Source of the DNA: Piliocolobus tephrosceles
Taxonomy: Eukaryota > Chordata > Mammalia > Primates > Cercopithecidae
Direction: 5' to 3'
Length of the DNA: 64,000 bases
Assembly: GCF_002776525.5 (NCBI RefSeq)
Contig: NC_045444.1
Span: 25,149,329-25,213,328, forward strand
Of this stretch, positions 45,766 through 57,344 are shown piece after piece. The first letter of the stretch is position 1. Every line of letters begins with the position of its first letter. The notes beneath the pieces are model-generated. The model had not been told where the DNA came from. It was given only the letters and a program-made list of their open reading frames with translations, and searched no databases. A program made the translations under genes and the position numbers.

Positions 45766-46383
45766 TGTGGAATAAGACATGATTCTTTCTGCAGGTGTTA
45801 TCATTCACAAGGAGGAGAAATAAAAACATTCACAAAACACAGGTGGCTATGCCTTCCCTTTCAGGATTTTAATGTGGTTTTCATTAACAATATAAGCATT
45901 CTAAAAACTTGTTTCTATTGATTTGTGAAAGTTTCTTCTATTTCATTGCCTAAACTATTTTTCTTTGGTTTCTTCCTGCTCAAATTGTTTGATGATGTGA
46001 ATTGATGAGTATTAATCATCCACCCTAGAAGTTCTTCTCACTGCTTACACATGTAATCATTAGTAGAAGGAGAAACTCTACGTTGTCATAATGGAATAGC
46101 TTTCAAAATACCAAGGAAAGAGTTCAGAAACAGAAACACTCAACAAGTCTGCCTGACCAGCATGATAAGCAATGACTTTATACTCCTTAGCAGGAATGAA
46201 AACATTAATTCCAACAGCTTTGTTGTAACAGTGGTTTATCACACATCCTCAGTGTTCAATTTTTCAGCATTTGCCAAATGTACTGCCTAGACATATGGTA
46301 ATGATTCACTTTGAATATTCAAATGCTTGATCTTTCTATTGCATTTTAAAATTCATATGGTAACAAAATAATTTTGGTTTCCA
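45766..46383. other. Unassigned sequence (within the inverted-repeat loop)
   Basis: Nothing recognised; remainder of the loop between the inverted arms. Confidence 0.4.
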
Positions 46384-46468
46384 TTGGCAGTTTTACTATC
46401 CTCATGAAATGTTTCCTTAGGGACTTTTATACTTCTTATTTTGAGAGAAATGGTCTTCTCTATGAACA
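46384..46468 (-). repeat. 85-bp inverted repeat, right arm
   Basis: Exact reverse complement of 44605-44689. It lies in otherwise unassigned sequence, so this is more likely the original locus, with the copy at 44605 secondary. Confidence 0.95.
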
Positions 46469-47259
46469 TGTATCTGCTGGTTATTACAGAGATACAAAAC
46501 ATGAAACAGCATGTTTGGGCACCTATGAAGAACAAAATCTAAAAAACAAAATATCTGTTGGATGCATATACATTTTCTGTTATTTCATTCAGAAGAAAAA
46601 TTGCCTCTTTTATTGTTCAAGATAGTCTCCACATGAGTTATATAATCTCCACTTAAAATTTGCCAACAGCAATAAATTTGGTTAGAACGAAATACCTTGG
46701 TTAAAAATATTCAAAGTCATTTAAATGAAATTTACTAATCCCAAATGCTGTAGACTTTAAGCTCTTTATTCTAATGTTTGGAGTGGATTTATAAGCCCAT
46801 CTTTAAGGAACAATCTTTATTCAATTTTGTTATTTTTCAACATGACTAACCAAAAGAGTTCTGAGAAATGATGTTGGGATATGAGTAGCAGACAGATGAT
46901 CTACCAAAATCCCCTCTAACTCAGAATATTTGACTTGATGACCAGACTGAGTTGATAAAGTATTTCAGACATAGATTCAGAAATTATTTTGCAACTTCTA
47001 AGTGTGTGGTATAAGAAGAAAAACAGTGAAACCCACAAAACTTAACCATAGTTTTCACAATGAATAGGACATATTTGTTGGACTTTTTTTTTTTTAAAGA
47101 AAATGTTATATTAAGCCATAATTTAATTATGATTATGCTGTCACAAATATAGTTGTTTTATTTATATTGTCTTATTCAAACTATCCAACTGCATAATTTC
47201 CAACTTTTTGGAATAGTTCATGTACATCTAGAATACAAAAACCAAAGAACAAAACTACT
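46469..47259. other. Unassigned sequence
   Basis: AT-rich sequence; no gene or repeat family recognised. Confidence 0.4.
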
Positions 47260-47555
47260 GGCCAGGCGTGGTGGCTCCCGCCTGTAATCCCAGCACTTTG
47301 GGAGGCCGAGGCGGGAGGTCAGGAGTTTGAGACCAACCTGACCAACAAGGTGAAACCCCATCTCTACTAAAAATACAAATATTAGCCAGGTGTGGTGGCA
47401 GGCAACTGTAGTCCCAACTACTCGGGAGGCTGAGACAGAAGAATTGCTTGAACCTGGGAAGCGGAGGTTGCAATGAACTGAGACAGCACCACTGCACTCC
47501 AGCCTGGGTGATTGAGTGAGATTCCATCTCAAAAAAATATGAAAAAAAAAAAAAA
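47260..47555 (+). mobile_element. AluS, sense, with a small internal deletion
   Basis: This dimeric Alu starts GGCCAGGCGTGG and ends with an A-run interrupted by 'tatg' (47532-47555). About 12 bp usual in the left arm after 'gaggcggg' are missing. Antisense frames across it are typical Alu frames, not genes. Confidence 0.95.
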
Positions 47556-48699
47556 CAATTACTATGTTTTCTTCTCTCAAAGCCATTTTACAAGATTTTT
47601 TAAAATTCTCTACTTTGGAGTTAAATCAATTTTTTGCATGTTTATTAGTTTGTTTAAATTTGGTCCAACATAGCATATTTTTTGTATCAGCCGCGTAGAG
47701 GGGATACTGTCCCAACTCATCCAATGCACCATATGCTTGTAAGTTGAGGAAAATGGTGCAGGAGTCCATGTGAAGAATAAGCCATGTGTCAGTCATATTA
47801 TTCAAATTACTGGATTGCCTGGAAGAGTCACCTAAGTGAAGCTGAGAATTGAGAAAATAAAATGATCTAGAGAATCACTTCAAATAATTGTCAATGGTTG
47901 TTTAAGATGAGCATCTTTATCTTTCATGAAGAAAAACACTTATGAAAGTGATAATGTCCTAACCACCTGCTTTGATAAGAAATTATATTGATAAAATAAT
48001 TTACCAAAAATAAAGATGAAAGGTATATTTCATAAGTAAATGAAAAACAATAGCATTGATACATGAGATGAGAAAATTGGCACAAAACAATCTCAATTTC
48101 TCCATTTTAACCAATGAAAACTTGAATTAGGTGATCCCTAAGGATCCCTATTACTTTAAGATTTCATGAAAGTATATGAATTATTAAAGAAGCATAATTT
48201 TATAAATCACAGAGGTTACAAAGGTATCAGTAACCTATGGTAGCACCTGACTTTCTTCTACATTAACAATGGTGGTAGATCAAGAGGGTTAGGAGAAGAT
48301 GAAACAAACAAAAACAGTTAGCAAAGATGATCAAGGGGTTAAATGATTGAGAACTTGTGAGTCACTAAGGTCCCAGAGTTAATTAAGCCCAAAAGATTAA
48401 AATTCCATAATATAATTACAGGTTGTAGTGTAAAGTATTTGGCCCCAAAAGTAAAAAGAATCCAAATGCTGCCTGCCTTCACTAACTAAATAGAGACAGA
48501 CAGAAGCATTTTTTTCCATAGTAGCTTTGTAAACCTGGGTGCCAAGCAATTACATGTAACTTAATTTTCAAGCTCATAATCATCAATATTAGTATTCACA
48601 GAAACAGCTTCCTAGAGGATAAAAAATTATGTAGAATCTTGGAAAAATGAAAATATTTCGAAAGACTTGTTTTTAAAGTCTATTATTAGCTTTTTCTCT
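47556..48699. other. Unassigned sequence
   Basis: About 1.1 kb without recognised gene or repeat. Confidence 0.4.
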
Positions 48700-49165
48700 C
48701 TCACTCGCTTACTCTCCCGATCTCCCACTTTCGCTCTTTCTCTGCGCCATATTATTCAGTGAATGCCAACTACATGCTAGGATATGAGCTCTTTGGATGA
48801 CCTAGTTAAAATCGGCTTGCACTTCGTCAGTTCAAAATCAAAGACCCGAGAGGCTGAATGAGGACTCCGGAGGTCGTTTATCTCAGACCCCTGCCTTGAG
48901 GAGTCACTGTTCTAACCCATCCTAGACTGAGGTTGGACGAATCTTTTCCAAAGGACCCCAGGGTGCTATAGAAGCTGTGTTGGTGACTCAGTTCTCTGCA
49001 TTCTCCTTCGCAGTCAGGGTCCAATCAAAGTTCCTGAGAGGTGGAAAGGCCACCGCACGTTTAGATGTTCTGTCTTTCAAACGTACTCGAAATGAGTTTC
49101 TCACAATGAGCGGCCACTTAAAACTTCCTAGGCTATCTGAAAATAACAGAGATTTAACTGTTTCT
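48700..49165. other. CpG-enriched, non-repetitive patch
   Basis: About 15 CpG dinucleotides lie in ~460 bp (for example 'gaggtcgttt', 'ccaccgcacgttt', 'acgtactcgaaa', 'gagcggcc'). The surrounding kilobases have almost none. It is not a repeat family I know. A 66-codon frame at 48977-49177 has no recognisable motif. It could be a conserved regulatory element, an unannotated first exon or a retained unmethylated patch; it is too short and weak to call a CpG island. Confidence 0.4.
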
Positions 49166-50463
49166 TTAAAGAACTAAACTTCACTTGATATATTGAGTCT
49201 TCTTTCTGTTCCTTAGAACAGTCAGTTAACTTACCAATCTTCCATTTTCTCTTCATGTTGGGCATTTAGTGGATACCTGGGTATTATTGAGTCACTTATT
49301 TCCCCGGGTACTGAGGACTGTAGTGCAGATAAGTGAATTATTTGTGAATTTGTCATAAAATTTACAGGAGCACAAAAATGTATTTTATTTAAATATTTTA
49401 GGGAATTAAAAATAAAAGGACATCTCTTCTCTGATTCATGTGGAAGAGAAACTGGGTCAAATATCGGCAAGTGATATTTTTCACTGTTCACATGCAAATT
49501 TGCACTTGGAACTTTGAATTCAGTTAATGCTCATGATGATAGGAAGGTCATGAGTAGACTTTGAATTTAGGATGTGTCTAAGTTACTGTGGTTTCAAGAC
49601 CATTTATTAATCGTAGATGCCCTGGATATATTCTGTTCTTCTAGGATCCAGGACTGGTGACTTGGTTTTTGACCACAAATTTCTGTATTAATTACATTTT
49701 GAAAGATTTTATGTTTACATATATGTGCCTTTTTCCTGTTTTTCTGAAGCATCTTGTGAGAAACATCTTTGCCCTTCTGATATTCCATCAAAGGCCGACT
49801 CTACCTCCAAATCCAGGAATTCAGGTCACAGTCACCAATAGATGTCATGGACCTCAAAAGGAGCCAGAACAAGGCTTGTTAAGAGTTATTCATCAATCCC
49901 ATCAGATTACCAAAAATATAATTATAAGTGCTTGCTCAGTGGATAGTGGCTCCTCTTCCTTTTTAAAACCCAAGAATAAAACATGATCCTCCCAATTTAA
50001 GAATGCCAATGATGATATGTATGAAATCAGACAGCTCTTACATGAGAGACAAACTTCCAGCTATGTGTCTTTGCTGCATATATGTCCACTGCTCCCCTAC
50101 TGGTACACTAAAGGAAGAAGAAAAATATGACTCTAAAACAAACATTTAGAACCTACCTAACATAAAAAAAAGGAATCAATAAAACATGAATTTCATGGTG
50201 TCTTCTCAGAATGCAGGCCAGAGAGCCTCCCTGGAAGGAAATACCTGGAACTCATTCATGTTTGAAAATTCGAGGAATCTATTTAACCTAACTTTCTGAA
50301 ATTTGGGGGCTTATCTGTAGCCTGTTTGCCTTCCATTTCTAAGAGTCTTTAAAGATTTAGTAAATTATAGAGGTAGATTTCAAATCTGTGGGTAAAGGGT
50401 GACATAAATAAATAATGTCTAACTTTTTTACAAAATAATACAGTATTTGTATTATATATCTTA
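49166..50463. other. Unassigned sequence
   Basis: About 1.3 kb without recognised gene or repeat. A 109-codon frame at 49657-49986 has no motif and is treated as chance. Confidence 0.4.
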
Positions 50464-50672
50464 GGAGTCAGCAAACTTCTTTTTGTAAAGGACTGGATAG
50501 CAAATAGTTTGGGGTTCGTAGGTCTCTGTCACTCTTTTCAACTCTGTCATTGTAGTGTGAAGGTAGCCATAAACAACACATAAATAAACTATTTGTCATG
50601 GCCAAGTTTGGCTTGCTGGAAAACATATTTGGCTCACTGGCTCTAGTTTTACAACCCCTGCCCTAGACCACA
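50464..50672 (-). mobile_element. hAT-type non-autonomous DNA transposon, antisense relative of the 24150 element
   Basis: It is readable end to end: 'ggagtcagcaaacttc' at the left and 'ttttacaacccctgcc' at the right are terminal-repeat-like in opposite orientation. The internal order 'ggtctctgtcactcttttc', 'gtagccataaacaaca' mirrors the reversed element at 24150-24430. Strongly diverged. Confidence 0.65.
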
Positions 50673-50679
50673 AAATTTC

Positions 50680-50861
50680 AAGAAATATAAAGATGTAAAT
50701 GTAAAATAATAAAACAATAAAAGTACTAGAAGAAAACATAAAGGAAAAGTAGTCTAATGTTGATGACAAAATATATTATTAATTATAATCTCAAAAAAAC
50801 AAATGATAAACTTGACTATGTATAATTTTAAAAATAACAAAAGCATGAATAAACACTAAAA
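50680..50861 (+). mobile_element. Ancient LINE-1 (L1M) ORF2 C-terminal text, sense (part 1)
   Basis: Text such as 'aaagtactagaagaaaacataaa' is the classic L1 ORF2 block just upstream of the final third. It continues after two younger insertions at 51400. Confidence 0.65.
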
Positions 50862-51015
50862 GGCTGGGCATGATGGCACATACCTGTAATCCTGGCTACT
50901 CGGGAGGCTGAGACAGGAAGATCACTTGAGCCCAGGAGTTTGAGGCTGCAGTGAGCTAAATTCACAGCATTGCACTCTAGCCTGGGTGACAGACTGAGAT
51001 TCTCCCCTAAAAAAA
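50862..51015 (+). mobile_element. Alu-type monomer (FLAM/FRAM-like), sense
   Basis: About 150 bp: 'ggctgggcatgatggcacat', 'ctactcgggaggctgagac', 'gagcccaggagtttgaggc', then 'gcactctagcctgggtgaca' and a short A-run. A single 7SL-derived arm with no second arm. Confidence 0.8.
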
Positions 51016-51052
51016 CTGATAGACAAACATGTTTGCAATTCATACCATAGAT

Positions 51053-51391
51053 CAGGGGTTCCCAGCCCCCAGGCCACAGACTAGTACTGGTTCATGACCT
51101 GCTAGGAATCGGGCTGCACAACAGGAGGTGAGTGGTGGGCAAGTGAGCATTACCACCTGAGCTCCATCCCCTGTCAGATCAGCAGCAGCATTAGATTCTA
51201 ATAGGAGTATGAACCTTGTGGCAAACTGCACATGTGAGGGATCCAGATTGTGTGTTCCTTATCAGAATCCGATGCCTGATGATCTGAGGCGGTACAGTTT
51301 CATTCCAAAGCCATCCCCTACAACCCTGGTCCATGGAAAAAGTATCTTTCATGAAACCAATCTGTGGTGCCATAAAGTTTGAGGACTGCTT
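51053..51391 (+). mobile_element. MER1B (hAT-Charlie non-autonomous DNA transposon)
   Basis: It starts CAGGGGTTCCCAGCCCC and contains 'aatcgggctgcacaacagga', 'gtcagatcagcagcagcatt', 'gatgcctgatgatctgagg' and 'ggtccatggaaaaa', all MER1 landmarks in order. It ends near 'gaggactgctt'. Flanks CCATAGAT (51045-51052) and CCATGGAC (51392-51399) match at 6 of 8 positions, the 8-bp target duplication typical of hAT. Confidence 0.9.
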
Positions 51392-51399
51392 CCATGGAC

Positions 51400-51720
51400 A
51401 ATAGACTGATACTTTTACTTCATGAAAAACCCTCCTCTAAATAAATGGGCAAAAGATATGAAAAGATAGCTCACAAAACACAAATATAAATGGATCTTAA
51501 ACATATGATCCATACTCTGAGCCTCATTCCTAGTGGGAAAATTAAAAATTAAAATGACCATGACTTACCATTTTTCATCCTTAAGATTAGCAAAGATTAA
51601 AAAGTTTGATAGTATGTTACATTCATGAGGGTGAATAGGAACAGGAACTCTTCAATTTTTCAGATATTTGCATAAATCAATGTATATTCTATGAAGGTCA
51701 GTCAAGTTTTTATTTAACCT
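51400..51720 (+). mobile_element. Ancient LINE-1 (L1M), sense (part 2)
   Basis: The L1M continues: 'aaatgggcaaaagatatga', an 'aaattaaaatgaccatgactta' block and 'gagggtgaataggaac' correspond in order to the ORF2 C-terminus of old L1s. Confidence 0.65.
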
Positions 51721-53419
51721 CACGTGAAAATATTTAAAATAGTGGTCAATTGAGAAATAATAGATTTCCATTGACACTTTGAAACATGTTTGGGTTTAAC
51801 TTTAAAATTCAATTGATGAAAATCTAATGCAGCAATAAAAATTTTTCTGTGGATTAATGCATAAAGCACCCACAGGAAATGTATCCTCACTTCATCATAA
51901 GTCAGTGCAATGTCATGTAGATACAAATTTTGAATATTGTCACACCTATTATTTAGGTGTTTTGTGACCTGATTTTTAAATTACAGCTTTGCAGAACTCT
52001 TTGGCATCACCTAAAGACAGTAGCATATTATCTCTATTTCATGTAGTGTTGGTTAATTCTTAAAGACTTTCTAATTTTCAACGTATTTTTTACTATGAAT
52101 GCTCCAAGTGTGTTTCTGTATTTGAATTTCTTGTGCCTGTCCACTTTTTTCAACAATTTGATAATTTCTGATAATCCTGCCCATGATTCATATTCATAAA
52201 AATCCCTGACTAGTCACTTTTAGCTCACTGTGATCACAAAGCCTTGACTGGCATTCTTGGAGATAGTTTGTACACTTATCTTGATCTTACCACTTGCATA
52301 TTGTTGTATTAATATTGAAGTTAAGAAAAATAGCTACAGAAATTTCAGATAGTGAAGGCTGGGGAAGATTGGAGCTAAAAGCAAATGTTCTTGCTTTATA
52401 TAATAGGAATGTGGGATCCTAATAGGCAATCCATCTTCAATCATGTTTTAGCACTGAAATGATCAAATAAATCATGTGATTCAGAAACTTAGATGTGTGA
52501 AGGCTGGATTCAAGGCCTAAGAGATTATAAGCAAGAAAAGTTTAACTAGAAGGCTATTATAATAATCCATAGGGAATGAAGGATTCAAAATAGGAGTTAA
52601 GAATCAGGAAATTGTTAAATTAATGCATAAGGCCATCTCAGTGTGGAGGAAGGAGAGTTTACCTGGGTTTTTACTTTGCCCACTCATGCTAATATCTCTT
52701 ATATTAGGGTAACTGTACTTAGTTTTTGCAGGAGAGTTTTAAGCACATTTCTCATCTTGTTTGAATAACATAGCTGTCATCTGCTTAGCACCATGACCCT
52801 TTACTATGATAAAAAATTGTAAGCATTAATGTCACATGCTGCTCTACAGCTAGTAACCTGTTTCTGCTAATTCATCGGTGACCTCATATTTCAGGTAGGT
52901 TTTTCACTTTGAAGCCTTATCATTTATACTTTCCATTGGAAAATGAGAGTTTTAACTAATCTTTTAATGAAGATGTCATTGCAAACTGCACAAATGCTAG
53001 TTGAAACATATGGAAGCTTTGTGGTATTTGGGAATACATGGTTTTCAGCAAATAATGAAACAAAATCTTTCATCTGGATGAGATATATTGCATAAATGAA
53101 GCTGGTTGAACACATAGACATTGCTGATATTTTTCACTTCATTAGGATAGACACGGGCAACAAGTCCAGTACTCTTCTTATAGCTGCCTAAGCCAACTGG
53201 ACAGTCTGAATACAGGTAATGCTTTATTTTCTTCTAACTGTATAAATTGGTCAGGTTTGCAAGAGTGGATTTTTTTTTCACAGAGGTGCTGAATGGTTAG
53301 TGGAGTTGATGCAGAAGTAATAGAACGACTAGTTGTCAGATTCACACTGATTTCTGTGATTCTTTCATCTGAATATGATATTCAGTGTGATCAACCAGAG
53401 TCATCATAAAAGAGAAGTT
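51721..53419. other. Unassigned sequence
   Basis: About 1.7 kb without recognised gene or repeat; the first ~200 bp may still be degraded L1. Confidence 0.4.
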
Positions 53420-53680
53420 ACAGGTCAGGACCCTGGGGCCAGACGCCCAGGTTTTAAAGTAACTTCCTCAGTTGACGTTCAGTTGACTGTGGACAAGTTA
53501 TTTAATTTTTCAATGTCTGAATTTTTCTCACATGCAAATTGTGAATGAAAATATTACTTCATATGGTATAATATGAATATTAAGTGAGTAAAATACATAT
53601 AAAGTGCTTAGAATATGTCATAGCCCAATAGTAAGCATTTAATAGATGTGGGAATTACTGATATTAGTTCTACCTGGTGA
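53420..53680 (-). mobile_element. MIR (SINE), near full-length, antisense
   Basis: The reversed MIR order is clear: 'ctggggccagacgcccaggt', 'gactgtggacaagttattta', 'ttctcacatgcaaattgtga', 'taaagtgcttagaatatgtc', 'tagtaagcatttaatagatg'. It spans about 260 bp, close to the family's full length. Confidence 0.8.
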
Positions 53681-55650
53681 CAGAATTGACAGTGGTGATT
53701 AAACCGATGGCTAACTTTTGAGATTAACATGTTACTTTCAGAAAAATACCACAGTTCCTGGAAATGTCTAGTTGAGGTCAGCTAAGAAGTTCATCTTATT
53801 AGGACATTTTGGTTAAAATTTTCCTCTAGGAAATAAAACTGAGCTTATAAGGCGAGGACCACCTAGGGGAAAAAGGTCATTTACCTTAGGAGCAATGATG
53901 TTCATATCTTCTAAGACGTTTTTCATCCCACTTTACAAAAGCTTTTTGTTCTTATTTTGCTACATGAACCCCGAATACAGAATTTTTTCTTTGTTGTGAC
54001 TGTACTCAGCTGGTTACTCACCAGCTCAAACCAAAGAGGGATTATGACTGCTCAGAAAGTGTATTGAATAAGAAGACCAGAAACCAAATAATATTTTGGC
54101 CCTTTTCTTCACATAATTCTTCGTGATAAGTAGTTCATTTCTTCTTAAAAAAAAAAAAAAAAAAAAAACCTTCACAAATCTTGCTCTTTTTATTCGGGCA
54201 AAGGGAAAAGAAACTTTTATTTCAGTACTTTTTTGTAGGTCAAATGGCACTATAAAGAATTCGATAAGTTTAAAAAATAATTTAATAATAAACGTAAAAA
54301 AAAACTCTGCAAAGCACATCTATAGGACTCGCCAGAGGTCACTTAAGGAACCACAGTTGCCTGACATATATTTTCTTTAAAAGATTTTTCATTTCCCGAT
54401 AAGAATATTTATATTCATTATTCCATGAACTTTGCTACTGTTCTGTCTTTATATAACTTCAAACTCACTTGTTTTATGAGTTCATGAGTTTTACAGTAAA
54501 CTTTGACTGGTCATGCTAGTTGAGACAGAAGAGAATACAGAAAATGAGTGTCTTCAAATCACAATTCAAATAATAAGTTATTCTCCCAAAAGTAGGCAGT
54601 GCTATGGCTAACCTATGCAATAACTTTATGGGAATTAAAAATGGAAACTGTTCAAGCAGGTGCTGTCCTGAACCAGAACAAATAGTGGAGTAAGCAGAGC
54701 TTCCACTTGCCTCTTAAGTGACCTTGTCCAGTGTTCAATTTATTCAACTATGTGTGATAGCTCGACTTTGAGGAAAATAAAATTTTACTTGGCAGTTTTA
54801 CTTGGTAACTTAATAGTAGAGGCAAAAATAAAGGTGCTCCTAGGAAACTAATTCATATTTTACTTTAAATAATTTAAGTATTTAAATATCAGTGCAACAA
54901 AATTAAAGATATTAAAAATAATTCAGTGGTTTAGCATTTCTAATCCTTCCATCCTATATCTTCCCAACTATATCTGTTTTGTATATTATATTAGACATTT
55001 ATCCCACTTACTATATATAGTCCCACAAAAGTACACATATTAAATTTCCTTAATAGCCATAAATGCGTGCATGTTTCATGTAACCTTATTCATTATATTT
55101 TTGATGACCGAAAAAGATACCATTTTAAGTAAATTTATTGCAGTGGTTCATGATTAAATTTTTTCTTAGTTTTTGCAGCCTCATTTATCAATAATCACCT
55201 TTTTACACTGTGATCTCAAAGTGCTGGTATTTCCGTGAAATTACCAAGATTTCTCTCTCTAAAATGTACATGAGTTATTCTCTATGGAAAGTTTTTCCTC
55301 ATGTTCTCTTGCTTATTCCCATTATTTTTTTCCAGAGAATCCTGCTCATCCACCATGTCTTAGCTTGTAGGTTACTTCCTATGGCAGATAATGTCACTTA
55401 ACCCATAGCCAAATGCTGCTTGTTCTTATTTAAATAAAGGTTGGACTTTACTAGTAAGAAGTTAATTTTACAATGAGTATGGGCCCTCCACTAGTGCCAG
55501 AGTATGAATTATTATGAGATTTACTTAATCATGGGAATCTTATTCCCTTTTGTCAAAATTTTGCTTTATCATCCTCTCACTAATGAGGCCTATGACATCA
55601 TTCATTCTGTCAGAGGCACTAGTGTATTCTCATGATAAAAAGAGAAAACT
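53681..55650. other. Unassigned sequence with a 22-bp A-run
   Basis: No gene or repeat was recognised over about 2 kb. An A-homopolymer at 54147-54168 has no identifiable retroposon body next to it. Confidence 0.4.
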
Positions 55651-55970
55651 GGCCAGGCATAGGGGCTCATGTCTGTAATCTTAGCACTTTGGGAGGTTGA
55701 GGCAGGAGAATCACTTGAGGCCAAGAGTTTGAGACCATTCTGAGAAACGTAACAAGACCCTGTCTCTAAAATAAAAAATAAAAGTTTAGCCAGGTATGTT
55801 AGCACATTCCTGTAGTCCTAGCTAGTTGGGAGGCTGAAGCGAGAAGACTGCTTGAGCCCAGAAGTTCTAGGCTTCAGAGGGCTATGAAAACACCACTGCA
55901 CTCCAAGCCTGGGAGACAAAGTGAGACCATGTCTCAAAAACAAAACAAAACAAACAAACAAAAAACAAAG
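55651..55970 (+). mobile_element. AluJ, sense, diverged
   Basis: This dimeric Alu runs from GGCCAGGCAT to 'accatgtctcaaaaac', with an A-rich tail of CAAA units (55936-55970). Many substitutions and a J-like middle region ('gcttgagcccagaagttcta') mark an old copy. Confidence 0.9.
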
Positions 55971-56799
55971 AAGGCACAACTTCTTGAGGAACAAATCCAC
56001 GGTCTTACTCCATTCTTTTTTCCCTTGGATGTGACACCATGGACCTGCAGCAACCATCCTTACCAAAAATTGAAAAGTCAGCATGCTTAACTGGTGGAGT
56101 AGCATGGTGAAGTAGGGTGGGGAAACAGAATGACATACTTGATGGCATCACTAGGTTCTGATGACATCACCAGGCTTTGGTTTCAAATTTGGCACTGCCT
56201 ACCACATGCCCTGTTTTGTAAGTTAATTGAGTATATTTATTTAAAATCTTTGTTTTGCATAAAAACTAAATATTTTTATTTGTAAACCACTGCTAATTGG
56301 GTAGTCTATTATTGTTAATCAATTCTATTTAACTTTTTCACTTTATTTGTAAAACCTACTCTAGACACCCATATCTTGTCTGGGTGCCACTTCTATGTGA
56401 TTCAATAGCAGAGGCATCCACTATTAAAGAAGATATCAGAAAATTTTAAAATTGCCTATTCATCTAAATAAATAAATTACTATATTTTAGTTATGTTAGT
56501 GTCAGATTACAAGGAATATGTTTATCTTTTTAAATATTTATCCTTGACATCTAACTTAGTGCTCATCTCCTAATAAATACTGTGTACTAAGTAGATATTC
56601 ATGAGAGAAAGAGTTGAAGTATTCTATTGTATTCTCTTTTATTGGTTATCATAAATCCTTTTATGACAATGGGTATATAGCTAAAACCTTAAAAAAATGT
56701 TTTAATATTATAATTATTGTATAAAAGGTTATGTATATTTTGTGCATTTTTATTATAGTACTCTTATTTTGATATCATCTACTACTCAAAGTTAGGACA
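55971..56799. other. Unassigned sequence
   Basis: Nothing recognised. Confidence 0.4.
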
Positions 56800-57310
56800 A
56801 ACTCAAAATTAAGAGCACAGTTCTCTAGACTGCCAAGTATGTCCATGACTTTAGACATCAGTTGCAAGTTTTGAGATTCCTAGGACCACCCACATTTAGA
56901 CTAGAACCCTCCACATTTGATAACTTGCTAGAATGACTAACATAACTCAGGATATCACTATACTAACCATTAGTTTTGTTATAGTGCAAGGATACAAATT
57001 AAAAACAGCTAAAAGAAGAAACATATAGGGTGGAATGTGGGACTAGGAGAAGCTTCTAAATAAAAACCTACTGAGTTCTAAAGGGACATGTTACCCTTCT
57101 GATATCGTAATGTAGCAATAGCCTATAGATTATTGCGAACTCAGACCACTTATTCTAGCTTTGGTGTCCAGACTTTTGATTAAGTCTTAATTTTGCAGGG
57201 ATGATTGATTGAGTTTTTCAACACATGGATGACTGAAATCTGCAGCTTATGTTCCTGGAGGTTGGGCTGATATCTCATGGCCCAAAGTCCTGACTCTTTA
57301 CTTTTATTAT
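56800..57310. mobile_element. Ancient interspersed repeat, probably LTR-type, family unassigned
   Basis: Text such as 'aacttgctagaatgactaac', 'ataactcaggata', 'gtgcaaggatacaaatt' and 'tcctggaggttgggctgat' is familiar from a common old mammalian interspersed repeat of LTR type. I cannot name the family or fix its ends. Confidence 0.35.
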
Positions 57311-57344
57311 TTTATTATAGCAACTTCTGGAAATGTCATTTCCT

